DNA of 64,000 nucleotides from Bizionia sp. M204 (GTDB taxonomy: Bacteria > Bacteroidota > Bacteroidia > Flavobacteriales > Flavobacteriaceae). Below the pieces are notes generated by a model. It was not told where the DNA came from. It saw only the letters and a list, made by a program, of their open reading frames with translations, and searched no databases. This document shows, one piece after another, positions 17,488 to 26,777 of this stretch (position 1 is its first letter; every line of letters starts with the position of its first letter). The stretch is taken from the NCBI RefSeq assembly GCF_023205095.1, contig NZ_CP046242.1, positions 336,501 through 400,500 of the forward strand. The letters are read 5' to 3'. A program made the translations under genes and the position numbers.

Positions 17488-18942
17488 TTAATTTTTAATA
17501 ATCCGTTTGGATATACTTCCGGTTTCTGTGGTTATTTGTAATAAATATATGCCTTGTGGCAAGTTAGAAATCTCTATTTTTTCGAGATGACTCTGTATTT
17601 GCTTGACAACTTTTCCATTCATATCAATGAGTACGGTTGATTTTATTTGAATGCTATTTGGTGTTTTAATATGCACATAATCTGTTGCTGGATTCGGGTA
17701 TATTTTTATTTCTGAAAGGGTTTCAGAGCTAATATCTAAAGTACCATCAATTTCAAATAATTTCCGGTCATAAAGAGACCATGAGCCATCGGCATTTTGT
17801 ACACGAATATGCAAATAATGATCACCTTGAGCCAATCCCGTAGTGGTTGGGATTATTACAGTTTCATCCAAATCATCACCTGAAACGGTTAAAGCTGTAG
17901 CCAAGCCAACACCTGGATCTACATCTATATAGTATTCGGCGGAAACAATAGAGGCATTATTGGTAAACGGAATATCTGCTACGTGAAACGATTTTCCATC
18001 ATAAAGACTCCAGCTATTAGCACTATTTTTAACACGCATAAACAATCGGTGTGTGCCAATGGACAGGCTTGATGTTGGAATACTTAAATCGTCATCTAAA
18101 GAGGCAACATCATTTCCATCTACAATGGTGCCATTTCCAATGCCTGGATCTGTATCAAAAAAGTATTCAGCTTCCACAATGTCACTGGTATTATTATACG
18201 GAACATCAGAAACGCGAAAGGTTTTTGTATCGTACATACTCCATTTGTTATTGCTATTCTTCACACGTATTAACATGGTATGTGTCCCAATAGATAGGCT
18301 ACTTGTAGGAATTGTGAAGTTTTCATCTAATAAGGCAACATCCGCAACATCTATGGTTGTTCCATTGCCTAAACCAGGATCTGTATCAACAAAGTATTCG
18401 GCTTCAACAATATCAAAGTTATTAGAAACGGGAATATCAGATTTTCTAAAAGTTTTAGAGGTGTACAGACTCCATTGGTCATTATCGTTTTTAACGCGTA
18501 CAAACAGCTTGTGCGTACCAGCTGGCAATCCGCCAATTGAAATGTTCAGATTTCTATTTAAAATATTAGAATTAACGCTATTTACAGGAATTGCATTTCC
18601 AATTCCAGGATCGGTATTAAAAAAGTACTCAATTCCTGTAATATTGACTGTGCTATTAAATGGTACGTCAGATACTCTAAAAGTTTGGTTATTATAAATG
18701 GAGGTTATGCCATTGGCATTTGTAACTCTCATAAATAATTGATGTGTTCCTGCAGGTAGTCCTACCGTAGAAATGCTAAATGTTTGATCTAACAAGTCTA
18801 CATCTGGATCAATATCTACCAGAATACCATTTCCAATACCAGGATCGGTATTAAAAAAGTATTCAACACTGGCAATATCCGATTGCGCTAACGATACACC
18901 AACACAAAAGCAGCCTAGTAAAAAGGTATATAAAGCTTTCAT
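17488..18942 (-). CDS. Secreted repeat protein with T9SS type A sorting tail
   Basis: 484 residues: signal peptide (MKALYTFLLGCFCVGVSLAQ), five tandem repeats of about 77 residues, and a C-terminal T9SS tail (about 400-484; IKIYPNPATDYVHI, ending GSISKRIIKN). Each repeat opens with an EYFFDTDPGIGNG-type motif and closes with GTHxLFxRVKNxxxxWSLYxxKTF. The tail directs export through the Por secretion system to the cell surface. The acidic DTDPG motifs could bind calcium. It is the second gene of an operon with the parallel beta-helix protein 14 bases upstream. Confidence 0.85.
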   Translation of the reverse strand: MKALYTFLLGCFCVGVSLAQSDIASVEYFFNTDPGIGNGILVDIDPDVDLLDQTFSISTVGLPAGTHQLFMRVTNANGITSIYNNQTFRVSDVPFNSTVNITGIEYFFNTDPGIGNAIPVNSVNSNILNRNLNISIGGLPAGTHKLFVRVKNDNDQWSLYTSKTFRKSDIPVSNNFDIVEAEYFVDTDPGLGNGTTIDVADVALLDENFTIPTSSLSIGTHTMLIRVKNSNNKWSMYDTKTFRVSDVPYNNTSDIVEAEYFFDTDPGIGNGTIVDGNDVASLDDDLSIPTSSLSIGTHRLFMRVKNSANSWSLYDGKSFHVADIPFTNNASIVSAEYYIDVDPGVGLATALTVSGDDLDETVIIPTTTGLAQGDHYLHIRVQNADGSWSLYDRKLFEIDGTLDISSETLSEIKIYPNPATDYVHIKTPNSIQIKSTVLIDMNGKVVKQIQSHLEKIEISNLPQGIYLLQITTETGSISKRIIKN

Positions 18943-18956
18943 AATTTTGGGTGTTT

Positions 18957-20012
18957 TTAGTTAGTTTTATTAGCGTTTGCTTTTAAATTTACATTTAAGC
19001 TTGTGCCGGCAGGAACCATATTATTGAAAATTGACATTTCAGTTAAATAAGGTAATTCTGTTGGATAACCTCGTACGTCAAAATCATAATACCCATTAAA
19101 AATACCTACATCATTTCCATCTGTACCAGCGTCATTTCCAACTGAACTGTTGCCTAAATTATAATTATTAGTTGCAGCCCAAAGTGGATTGTTTGCAGGA
19201 ATACTTACAAAAAATGGATTTTGATTATTAAAATTCCCAGTACCATTTAAATCTGCAATAGTTTGTGTTCCGTAATGGTATGTTAAAGAATTGTTGTGAA
19301 TAATTGGTGTGCCTCCGTTTTGATCTACAATTGCTTGATTGTTGGCAGTAAACACCCAAATATTATTTTGGCATACTAAATTATTAGGATTCAAAAATAT
19401 GCTCCATTGAAAAGCTGTTTGGTCCGCAACAATCACGTTATTATTAAAGATAGTTGTATCGTTAAAATACTGTAAACCATTATTTCCAATGTTTTGAATA
19501 AGATTATTGGTTATAGTAATGTTCGTGCTATTCGTTAGTGTTGCATTCAGGTAAATTAAATTTTTAATAACATTACCTCTAATAGTAATGTCTTCATTAC
19601 CAATGGAATTTGCGTAAATTCCTACGGCTATAGCGCAATTTTCAATTAATAAATTATTCACATTGTTGCCGGTGATTATGTAGCCAATAACATGTAATCC
19701 GGAAATCTTAACGTTGTTAGCCGTAACTGTGATATTTCCAGCTGATGAAGCTTCTCCATTGTTAAGTTCTGGTGCATGACCCATACCTAAAACTGTGACG
19801 CCTTTATTAACTGTAATGTTCCCATAAGTCGTGCTGGACGGCTGAATCATAATGATGTCGCCATTGGAAGCTCCTGCAATTGCAGCCGCAAATGTTGTGT
19901 AAACATGTGATGGCGAATCGTCAATAAAGGGGTTGTTGTCCACTATTAACGTGTTTTGTGCATTTGTAAAGCTTACTACAAGTAAAGCGATACCTAAAAT
20001 AAATTTTTTCAT
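18957..20012 (-). CDS. Secreted right-handed parallel beta-helix protein
   Basis: 351 residues from the ATG at 20012, which begins a good signal peptide (KKFILGIALLVVSFTNAQ). An upstream in-frame ATG would add ten unneeded residues. The mature part has short Asn/Ile-rich turns (ITVTANNVKISGLHV, ITIRGNVIKNL, ITITNNLIQNIG) typical of PbH1 beta-helix coils, often found in carbohydrate-binding or carbohydrate-cleaving proteins. No catalytic motif is recognised. There is no T9SS tail in this protein, although its operon partner has one. Confidence 0.75.
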   Translation of the reverse strand: MKKFILGIALLVVSFTNAQNTLIVDNNPFIDDSPSHVYTTFAAAIAGASNGDIIMIQPSSTTYGNITVNKGVTVLGMGHAPELNNGEASSAGNITVTANNVKISGLHVIGYIITGNNVNNLLIENCAIAVGIYANSIGNEDITIRGNVIKNLIYLNATLTNSTNITITNNLIQNIGNNGLQYFNDTTIFNNNVIVADQTAFQWSIFLNPNNLVCQNNIWVFTANNQAIVDQNGGTPIIHNNSLTYHYGTQTIADLNGTGNFNNQNPFFVSIPANNPLWAATNNYNLGNSSVGNDAGTDGNDVGIFNGYYDFDVRGYPTELPYLTEMSIFNNMVPAGTSLNVNLKANANKTN

Positions 20013-20210
20013 GATAATTAGATTTAAGATTAATATTGTCAAAAATCCTAATTATATGCATGCCAGAACATACGTGGAATGTCGTATATTTTAAATTACT
20101 TCAAAATTTTAAAAGTGAAGGATTTTCCTCTATTCATGAAGTGTTACGAAGAAATAGGTTGAGAAGTTGAGAATTTGATTTTTAAATTTCCGTTCTAAAT
20201 ACGCTTTTTT

Positions 20211-20576
20211 TTATTTAACGAGAAAAATTCCAAGGAAAACGGCCAGAAAACCAAGGGCAAAACTAGCAATGGTATACATAGCGAAACTCATAAAGTCTCC
20301 GGATTTTAAAAACACATGATTTTCATAAGCAAAAGCAGAGAAGGTGGTAAAGCCGCCACAAAAACCAGTAGCTAGTAACGCCAAATGATTTTCGGACAAG
20401 GAATTATTTTTAGCCGCCATACCCAATATGATACCAATAAGTAAACTACCTAAAATATTTGCTAAAAACGTACCGTAAGGGATTCCTGTTTCAGTATTGT
20501 TTAAAAATTTACCGACTAAAAAGCGCAATACACTTCCAAAACCACCTCCAATAAATACCAATAGGATTTGTTTCAT
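20211..20576 (-). CDS. crcB: Fluoride channel/exporter CrcB (FluC)
   Basis: 121 residues with four membrane helices. It lets fluoride leave the cell through a dual-topology dimer. Diagnostic motifs are GGGFGSVLRF (about 9-18), GTFLANILGS (about 36-45) and GFCGGFTTFSAF (about 71-82, the Phe-box region). The ATG at 20576 gives the usual length; a longer TTG start would overlap the upstream gene. It follows the SRPBCC/GyrI-like gene by 7 bases and is probably co-transcribed with it. No fluoride riboswitch is visible. Confidence 0.9.
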   Translation of the reverse strand: MKQILLVFIGGGFGSVLRFLVGKFLNNTETGIPYGTFLANILGSLLIGIILGMAAKNNSLSENHLALLATGFCGGFTTFSAFAYENHVFLKSGDFMSFAMYTIASFALGFLAVFLGIFLVK

Positions 20577-20583
20577 TTGTATT

Positions 20584-21603
20584 TTAATTAATAGCAATAT
20601 AAATTTCGGTAATCCAATTGGCTGGATTTGGTTTTTGACTTGGTTCTGTTAAATAAACTTCTAACATCGGGCCTGTTTCGGAAGTTTCCATATTATATTG
20701 TCTAATATAACTCCTTGTCGCGTCTCTAGCTTCCTTTAGGTTTGTATAATTTCCTTTTAATGTTGTTTTAACCGCTTTAAAGGGTTCCAGCTGTCCTGTT
20801 AAAATATCGCTTTGTGTTGTTATAACTTGTGTGGTTGTTGGAATACAAACGGAGAACATAACGGCATTATTAGGTTCATCCCAATTGTGATAATATACAA
20901 ATGGAGCACCTGCCATGGCAATGTTGTTTTTTATGCTATAACTTTTTACACTTGGTAGCACTTTGCTAATCGTTGTTTGTATGTCTGAAATTTTACTAGA
21001 GGTGGTTTTGTAAATATAGAAACCACCACCATGTTGCGCAATTCCATCCACCTGAATACTGTAAACCTCCATAGCAGCAATAACTATGTTGTTTAATTTG
21101 TCTAAACCACGCTCCAATTCAGGACTCATCATTTTTTCATGACCACCATTTATTAAGGCGTATCCTTTTTCATAAAATGATAAATTATCAGAATACAGAG
21201 TCCAAGACACTTCCGTTTCTTTGGCTGAAATTTGTTGGAACTCCCAATTTACTTGTACTGATGCCGATTCATTTAAAAACAGCTCCTGGTTGATGGTTTG
21301 GAACGGAATGGCTTCAACCGTTTTTATATGTCCCTTTTCATCACTGCTTTCCCAGCTATATGTGCTGCCAATACCCATAGTGGTATCGGAAAGAACCGTT
21401 TTTGTTTCAGGATCAATTTCAACCCAAGGAGACAAAGCGTCCCAATTTTTATAATCAATGACATGGTTGTAAATAACTTGCGATGGTGCCGCAATAGTTC
21501 GCGTTCGTGTTACCTTAAAATCATTGGGTTGCACAGCAACATATATAGAGATACCAATAATTAAAATAAGTAAAAAGAACAGGATGTATTGAATTGTTTT
21601 CAT
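20584..21603 (-). CDS. Membrane-anchored SRPBCC plus GyrI-like effector-binding protein
   Basis: 339 residues: one N-terminal membrane helix (about 5-24), a START/polyketide-cyclase-like SRPBCC domain (about 30-180; RTIAAPSQVIYNHVIDYKNWDALSPW), and a GyrI-like AraC-effector-binding domain (about 185-335). Both folds bind hydrophobic small molecules. There is no DNA-binding domain, so it may be a ligand-binding or sequestering protein at the membrane. It sits upstream of crcB in the same operon. Confidence 0.75.
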   Translation of the reverse strand: MKTIQYILFFLLILIIGISIYVAVQPNDFKVTRTRTIAAPSQVIYNHVIDYKNWDALSPWVEIDPETKTVLSDTTMGIGSTYSWESSDEKGHIKTVEAIPFQTINQELFLNESASVQVNWEFQQISAKETEVSWTLYSDNLSFYEKGYALINGGHEKMMSPELERGLDKLNNIVIAAMEVYSIQVDGIAQHGGGFYIYKTTSSKISDIQTTISKVLPSVKSYSIKNNIAMAGAPFVYYHNWDEPNNAVMFSVCIPTTTQVITTQSDILTGQLEPFKAVKTTLKGNYTNLKEARDATRSYIRQYNMETSETGPMLEVYLTEPSQKPNPANWITEIYIAIN

Positions 21604-21658
21604 GAATGATTGGGTTATAAATCAAAGATAAACAATTTTATGCGTTAATAATTAATGT

Positions 21659-21666
21659 TACATTTG
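21659..21666 (+). promoter_or_regulatory. -7 box upstream of the DPP III gene
   Basis: TACATTTG fits TAnnTTTG. Its last base is the first base of an alternative GTG start (21666), so that start is unlikely and the ATG at 21693 is preferred. Confidence 0.45.
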
Positions 21667-21692
21667 TGAATACTAAAAAAACACTTAAACAT

Positions 21693-23738
21693 ATGAAATT
21701 AAAATTGATTGTAGGTTTGGCGTTAGTGGCTCCTTTTTTCTATTCATGTAATAATGATAAATCGGAACCAAAAGCCGAAATAGTTGAAACTGAAACAAAG
21801 GTTGAAACTGAATTTGATTTTAATGTAGAACAATTTGCAGACATTAAAATCTTACGTTATCAAATTCCGGGTTGGGAAAATTTAACGCTAAAAGAACAAA
21901 AACTGGTTTATTATTTAGGACAAGCGGGTTTAGCTGGTCGCGATATTACTTGGGATCAGAATTATAGACACAATTTAACCATTAGAAATGCTTTTGAAAA
22001 TGTGTACACCACATATACAGGTGATAAATCATCAGCAGATTGGGAAGCTTTCGAAACGTATTTAAAGCGCGTTTGGTTTAGTAATGGTATTCACCATCAT
22101 TATTCCAATGATAAAATGAAACCTGAATTTTCAAAAGACTATTTAGTTGGTTTATTAAAACAAACGAATACAACTTTAGAAGGCGAAGCTTTAGAAGTTT
22201 TATTTAATGACAAGGATTCTAAAAAAGTGAACCAAGCTAAAGATGTAGATAATGTATTATTATCAGCGGTTAACTTCTATGGTTCAAATGTGACTATGGC
22301 AGAAGTTGAAGCATTTTATAAAACGAAAAAATCTCCAGATCCTGAAAAGCCATTATCTTTTGGATTAAACTCTAAATTGGTAAAAGAAAACGGGAAAATT
22401 GTTGAACAAGTATATAAGTCTGGTGGTTTATATGGTTCAGCTATTGATAACATTATTCCTTGGTTAGAAAAAGCAGAAGGTGTTGCTGAAAACAAAGCAC
22501 AAGGCGATGCTATTGCCCTATTAATTAAATATTACCAAACAGGTGACTTGCAAACTTGGGATGACTACAATGTAGCATGGACGGCTGCTACCGAAGGAAA
22601 TATTGATTATATAAATAGTTTTATTGAAGTATATAATGATCCATTAGGTTACACCGGAAGCTACGAAACCATTGTACAAATTAAGGATTTTGATATGTCT
22701 GAAAAAATGTCTGTTTTATCAGAAAATGCGCAGTGGTTTGAAGATAATTCGCCATTAATGGAAGATCATAAAAAGAAAAATGTTGTCGGTGTTTCTTACA
22801 AGGTAGTTAATGTAGCTGCAGAAGCTGGTGATGCCTCTCCAAGTACTCCAATTGGCGTTAATTTACCAAATGCTAACTGGATTCGTGCAGCAGTAGGAAG
22901 TAAATCGGTTTCTTTAGGAAACATAATTCATGCGTATAATAATGCAGGAAGTACAGGTCGCTTAAAAGAGTTTGCAAATGATGCCGAAGAAATTCAACTC
23001 GAAGAAAAATACGGACAAGTTGCAGATAAATTACACACAGCCTTACACGAAGTAATTGGTCATGCTTCAGGACAATTAAATCCAGGTGTTGGTGAAACGA
23101 AAGAAACACTTAAAACCTATGCGTCTACATTAGAAGAAGGTCGTGCAGATTTAGTAGGTCTTTACTATCTATACAATCCAAAATTACAAGAATTAGGTTT
23201 AGTGGACGATTGGAAATCTGTAGGAAAAGCAGCTTATGATGGCTATATTAGAAACGGTTTAATGACACAATTAATTCGTTTAAATATAGGTGATGAAGTT
23301 GAAGAAGCCCACATGCGTAACAGACAGTGGGTGAGTGCTTGGGTTTTTGAAAAAGGACAAGAAGCAAATGTTATTGAAAAAGTAACTCGCGACGGTAATA
23401 CTTATTTCAATATTACAGATTATGATAAATTGCATGATTTATTCGGACAATTATTACGTGAAACACAACGTATTAAATCAGAAGGTGATTTTGCAGCTGT
23501 TCAAGCTTTGGTTGAAACTTACGGTGTAAAAGTAGATCAAGAAATTCATGCCGAAGTTTTAAAGCGAAACGCACAATTTAAATCGGCACCATACAGTGGA
23601 TTTGTAAATCCTATGTTGGTTCCAGAAATGGATGATAATGGCGAAATCACTAAAATTAATGTGGTTCAACCAGAATCGTTTCCAAAGCAAATGTTAGACT
23701 ATAGTGAGAAATATAATTTCTTGCCAGAAGTTAATTAA
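21693..23738 (+). CDS. Dipeptidyl peptidase III (family M49) lipoprotein
   Basis: 681 residues. It removes dipeptides from peptide N-termini and is zinc dependent. The M49 zinc site is clear: HEVIGH (about 452-457; the family's long HExxxH/HExxGH site), with the third ligand in the EEGRAD segment about 28 residues later. The N-terminus is a lipoprotein signal ending FFYSC, so the enzyme is probably envelope-anchored and feeds on external peptides. Such genes are sometimes mislabelled dihydrofolate reductase. It is monocistronic, with a strong terminator. Confidence 0.88.
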   Translation: MKLKLIVGLALVAPFFYSCNNDKSEPKAEIVETETKVETEFDFNVEQFADIKILRYQIPGWENLTLKEQKLVYYLGQAGLAGRDITWDQNYRHNLTIRNAFENVYTTYTGDKSSADWEAFETYLKRVWFSNGIHHHYSNDKMKPEFSKDYLVGLLKQTNTTLEGEALEVLFNDKDSKKVNQAKDVDNVLLSAVNFYGSNVTMAEVEAFYKTKKSPDPEKPLSFGLNSKLVKENGKIVEQVYKSGGLYGSAIDNIIPWLEKAEGVAENKAQGDAIALLIKYYQTGDLQTWDDYNVAWTAATEGNIDYINSFIEVYNDPLGYTGSYETIVQIKDFDMSEKMSVLSENAQWFEDNSPLMEDHKKKNVVGVSYKVVNVAAEAGDASPSTPIGVNLPNANWIRAAVGSKSVSLGNIIHAYNNAGSTGRLKEFANDAEEIQLEEKYGQVADKLHTALHEVIGHASGQLNPGVGETKETLKTYASTLEEGRADLVGLYYLYNPKLQELGLVDDWKSVGKAAYDGYIRNGLMTQLIRLNIGDEVEEAHMRNRQWVSAWVFEKGQEANVIEKVTRDGNTYFNITDYDKLHDLFGQLLRETQRIKSEGDFAAVQALVETYGVKVDQEIHAEVLKRNAQFKSAPYSGFVNPMLVPEMDDNGEITKINVVQPESFPKQMLDYSEKYNFLPEVN

Positions 23739-23757
23739 ATATAACTATTTACTGTGT

Positions 23758-23791
23758 AAAAAGCCTCAACGCTATTGTGTTGAGGCTTTTT
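23758..23791 (+). terminator. Terminator after the DPP III gene
   Basis: AAAAAGCCTCAAC / GTTGAGGCTTTTT, a 13-bp stem with an 8-nt loop. It is also suitable for the convergent small gene at 23837. Confidence 0.85.
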
Positions 23792-23836
23792 ATTTATGCT
23801 AGATTTATATAAAAAAAGTAGCTATGTTATAATAGA

Positions 23837-24022
23837 TTATTGGAACATCCATTTAATAGAAAGTATAAATAAAACAAAACAAATAAAGGCAATTAATACC
23901 CATACAGTTCCTTTGTAGTGTTTTCTATGCAGCGCTAAATCCTTTCTATATGCATAGACTAAAATTAATACAAAAGCGACCGCAAATAAGCCTCCAAAAA
24001 TTATTTGTCCAGTAGTAAACAT
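23837..24022 (-). CDS. Small two-helix membrane protein
   Basis: 61 residues with two hydrophobic helices (about 5-24 and 41-60) joined by a basic loop (YRKDLALHRKHYK). Function is unknown. The clean start, the basic cytoplasmic loop and its own spacing support a real gene. It is monocistronic and divergent from the MazG-like gene. Confidence 0.6.
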   Translation of the reverse strand: MFTTGQIIFGGLFAVAFVLILVYAYRKDLALHRKHYKGTVWVLIAFICFVLFILSIKWMFQ

Positions 24023-24121
24023 GTCGTTTTTTTTTGCAAATTTAAGAAAACAAACCCATAACCAAATTTTTATTCAGTGATATTAATACGGAATCAAAAA
24101 TTAATTAGATTTTAAAATTAT

Positions 24122-24129
24122 TACTTTTG
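24122..24129 (+). promoter_or_regulatory. -7 box upstream of the MazG-like gene
   Basis: TACTTTTG fits TAnnTTTG, 22 bases before the ATG at 24152. Confidence 0.45.
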
Positions 24130-24151
24130 AATAAACACAGAAAACCAAACT

Positions 24152-24538
24152 ATGAAAAATAAAATTGAAGCCGTAAAAGCATTTCATACTGCCTTTAAAA
24201 TTGGTCATCGTGAAACCCCAAAAGCTGATTTAGGTTCTGATAAAAACATGTTGCGTTATAAATTAATGCGTGAAGAAAATGAAGAGTATCTAGAAGCTGT
24301 AAACAAAAATGATTTAGTTGAGGTTGCCGATGCTCTAGGTGATATGCTCTATATTTTATGCGGAACTATAATAGAACACGGATTACAGCATAAAATAGAA
24401 GATGTCTTTAATGAAATTCAACGTAGCAATATGAGTAAACTTGGCGAAGACGGCGAACCCATTTATCGCGAAGATGGTAAGGTTTTAAAAGGGCCAAATT
24501 ATTTTAAGCCAAATATCTCTTCTATTCTGAAATCGTAA
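24152..24538 (+). CDS. MazG-like nucleotide pyrophosphohydrolase
   Basis: 128 residues of the all-alpha NTP pyrophosphohydrolase superfamily. The metal-binding pattern is REENEEYLEAV (about 35-46) followed by EVADALGDMLYIL (about 52-65), the E-x-x-E...D-x-x-D arrangement. It probably removes pyrophosphate from a nucleotide or nucleotide-like substrate (house-cleaning or PRA-PH type). The C-terminal part (SKLGEDGEPIYREDGKVLKGPNYFKP) is characteristic of phage and flavobacterial members of this group. Substrate is not known. Confidence 0.8.
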   Translation: MKNKIEAVKAFHTAFKIGHRETPKADLGSDKNMLRYKLMREENEEYLEAVNKNDLVEVADALGDMLYILCGTIIEHGLQHKIEDVFNEIQRSNMSKLGEDGEPIYREDGKVLKGPNYFKPNISSILKS

Positions 24539-24554
24539 TCTAAACCACATGATA

Positions 24555-24593
24555 AAAAAATTCCAATCCTGAAATTTTCTAGATTGGAATTTA
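24555..24593. terminator. Terminator between convergent genes
   Basis: AAATTCCAATC / GATTGGAATTT stem with a loop of about 12 nt between the MazG-like gene and ilvE. The A run on the left favours use by ilvE (minus strand). Confidence 0.65.
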
Positions 24594-24621
24594 TGTTTTG
24601 TAGTAATAAAATATTCAACGA

Positions 24622-25710
24622 CTAACGTGACGTTTCGGGTTGCTTAACCTCAAAACGCCATCCGTGTTTATCTTCGGCAAGGTTATGTTGAATATCTAAT
24701 AATTTCTTTTTAAATAATGTGGCGTACGAATCGCTGGCATCTGGAATTTCAAAAACTTCTTCAGAATGCTCAAAAGCTGAAATTGGACTAATTACAGCCG
24801 CAGTTCCTGTTCCAAAAATTTCTTTCAGACTACCATTTCTAGCAGCTTCTTTTATTTCGCTTACAGTTACACGTCTTACTTCTACGGGAATATTGTTGTC
24901 TTCTGCTAATTGTAAAATACTTTTTCTAGTAATACCATCTAAAATCCGATCACTTGTAGGTGCAGTTACCAAGGTGTCATTAATTCTGAAAAAGATGTTC
25001 ATGGTACCAGCTTCTTCTAGATATTCATGTGTACTAGCATCGGTCCAAATAATTTGCTGATAGCCTTTTTTCTGTGCCAAACTAGTTGGGTAAAACTGTG
25101 CGGCATAATTTCCAGCAGCTTTGGCATAACCAACGCCACCATCTGCAGAACGACTATATTTCTCCGCAAAAAGTACACGAACTTTACCTGTGTAATATGC
25201 TTTTGCTGGAGAACAAATTATCATAAAACGATATGCTTGAGCAGGCGCAGCTGAAATAGCTGGCTCAAAAGCAAAAACAAACGGTCTAACATATAATGAA
25301 TTTCCAATACCTGGTTTAATCCAATCTTTATCCATATCCATTAAAGTCGCTAAACCTTTCATGAAATATTCCTTTGGGAATTCTGGAATCGCTAATCGTG
25401 CCGCGGAGATATTAATCCGTTTGTGATTATCTTCTGGACGAAACAAAAAGGCCTTTCCGTTATCATCTTTATAAGCTTTCATGCCTTCAAAAACAGCTTG
25501 CCCATAATGAAACACACGAGCTGAAGGTTCAATGGTCATGGTTTGGTAAGGAACTATTTTCGGTTGTTGCCAAGCGCCATCAATAAAATCACAATAGAAC
25601 ATGTGATCTGTGAACTTACGCCCAAAATCGATATTATTAAAATCAACATCATTGATTTTTGATTTTTCTATTCGTTCTATGTCGATTTTGTTATATTTCT
25701 GATCCGTCAT
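24622..25710 (-). CDS. ilvE: Branched-chain amino acid aminotransferase
   Basis: A 362-residue PLP enzyme that interconverts Leu, Ile and Val with their 2-oxo acids, using glutamate/2-oxoglutarate. The PLP lysine is in GYAKAAGNYAAQ (K197). YGQAVFEGMKAY (69-80) and EEAGTMNIFF carry the fold-type IV substrate and cofactor contacts. Length and motifs fit the longer BCAT subgroup. It is monocistronic. Upstream, TACTTTCG is close to a -7 box. Together with icmF it links to branched-chain acyl-CoA metabolism, although the genes are not co-transcribed. Confidence 0.93.
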   Translation of the reverse strand: MTDQKYNKIDIERIEKSKINDVDFNNIDFGRKFTDHMFYCDFIDGAWQQPKIVPYQTMTIEPSARVFHYGQAVFEGMKAYKDDNGKAFLFRPEDNHKRINISAARLAIPEFPKEYFMKGLATLMDMDKDWIKPGIGNSLYVRPFVFAFEPAISAAPAQAYRFMIICSPAKAYYTGKVRVLFAEKYSRSADGGVGYAKAAGNYAAQFYPTSLAQKKGYQQIIWTDASTHEYLEEAGTMNIFFRINDTLVTAPTSDRILDGITRKSILQLAEDNNIPVEVRRVTVSEIKEAARNGSLKEIFGTGTAAVISPISAFEHSEEVFEIPDASDSYATLFKKKLLDIQHNLAEDKHGWRFEVKQPETSR

Positions 25711-25787
25711 GTTTCTTAAAAGTTTGGTTTTGCGAAAGTACTCTTTTTTGGACTCATATAAAACTTAAAATTTACTTAAAAAAAGTG

Positions 25788-25795
25788 TATATTTG
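25788..25795 (+). promoter_or_regulatory. -7 box upstream of the DUF4920 gene
   Basis: TATATTTG fits TAnnTTTG, 28 bases before the ATG at 25824. Confidence 0.45.
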
Positions 25796-25823
25796 GCCTT
25801 AAATTTTATAAAAATCTCGAATA

Positions 25824-26330
25824 ATGAAAAATATAATTTTAGCACTTTGTTTAGTGTTTGTAGCAGTTTCTTGTAAGAATAATGATAAATCTACAGAAAT
25901 TATTGAAACAGAAATTAACGAAATGGCTTATGTTTCTTTTGGAGATGTTATTGAAGCCGATAATACATTAAGTGCATCTGAAATAAGCGAAAAATACCAA
26001 AACTTGAAAGCTGGTGACACCCTTCACACTAAAGTAAAGGCAAAAGTAAACAGTGTTTGTCAGTCCAAAGGATGTTGGATGCGTTTGGATTTAGAGAACA
26101 ATCAAGAAGTGATGGTAAAATTTAAAGACTACGGTTTTTTTATGCCTAAAAATATAGCAGATAAAGAAGTTATAATTAATGGTAAAGCTTATGTAACTGA
26201 AGTTTCTGTTGATGAGCAACGTCATTATGCGGAAGATGCAGGAAAAACAGAAGAAGAAATTGCTGCTATAACAGAACCGCAACGTACCTTGTCTTTTGAA
26301 GCAGATGGTGTGTTGCTAATTGAAGAATAA
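25824..26330 (+). CDS. DUF4920 domain lipoprotein
   Basis: 168 residues with a lipoprotein signal (LCLVFVAVSCKN, cysteine 17). The DUF4920 domain shows SVCQSKGCWMRLDL (about 75-88) and VMVKFKDYGFFMPKNIADKEVIINGKAYV, an OB-like beta barrel with a conserved Cys pair that could bind metal. The stop overlaps the next start by one base (TAATG), so it is translated together with the haem-binding lipoprotein. Confidence 0.82.
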   Translation: MKNIILALCLVFVAVSCKNNDKSTEIIETEINEMAYVSFGDVIEADNTLSASEISEKYQNLKAGDTLHTKVKAKVNSVCQSKGCWMRLDLENNQEVMVKFKDYGFFMPKNIADKEVIINGKAYVTEVSVDEQRHYAEDAGKTEEEIAAITEPQRTLSFEADGVLLIEE

Positions 26331-26776
26331 TGAAAACGTTTTTTAGCTGTTTAAGCCTACTTATCCTTGTTGCCAGTTGTAATAACGCTGAAGAAAAAGT
26401 AATTCCTGAAAAGTCTAAAAAACAGGAAGTTGTTTATGATATGTATGAGCCGTCTGAAATGGCCAATCTCATGAATCAAATGTATGCGCACAATTTGGAC
26501 GTTAAAAATGCGATAGTTTTAGGTGAAGATATACAAGAATTTCCATTAGATTTCTTAAAAATCCATACAGCGGAATTATCCGATTTTAAAAAACGCAATG
26601 AAACGTTTGAGAGTTTTTCAAAATTATTTATTCAAGCCGAAAAGGAACTTTATAATCCGGAATCTGCTTTGTCAGAAACCGAAAGGTTCAATAATGTGGT
26701 AAATCTTTGTATTTCTTGCCACCAAACCGAATGTACTGGGCCAATTCCACGTATTAAAAAACTATTAATTAAATAG
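26330..26776 (+). CDS. Lipoprotein with C-terminal c-type haem motif
   Basis: 148 residues. The lipoprotein signal ends LVASCNN. The body is helical and a single CISCH haem-attachment motif sits near the C-terminus, followed by QTECTGPIPRIKK. A helical body with CxxCH close to the end resembles cytochrome c'-type (class II) folds. It is probably a periplasmic electron carrier or small-gas sensor anchored to a membrane. It is coupled to the DUF4920 gene upstream (shared A of TAATG) and lies 1 base before mnmD. Confidence 0.75.
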   Translation: MKTFFSCLSLLILVASCNNAEEKVIPEKSKKQEVVYDMYEPSEMANLMNQMYAHNLDVKNAIVLGEDIQEFPLDFLKIHTAELSDFKKRNETFESFSKLFIQAEKELYNPESALSETERFNNVVNLCISCHQTECTGPIPRIKKLLIK

Positions 26777-26777
26777 T

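Noticed and set aside
18051-18697. Plus-strand open frames up to 214 residues opposite the repeat T9SS gene
   Set aside because: They follow the repeat period of the minus-strand gene and have no start signal or family likeness.
21666-21692. GTG start for the DPP III gene
   Set aside because: It coincides with the last base of the -7 box and would spoil the lipoprotein signal that begins at the ATG at 21693.
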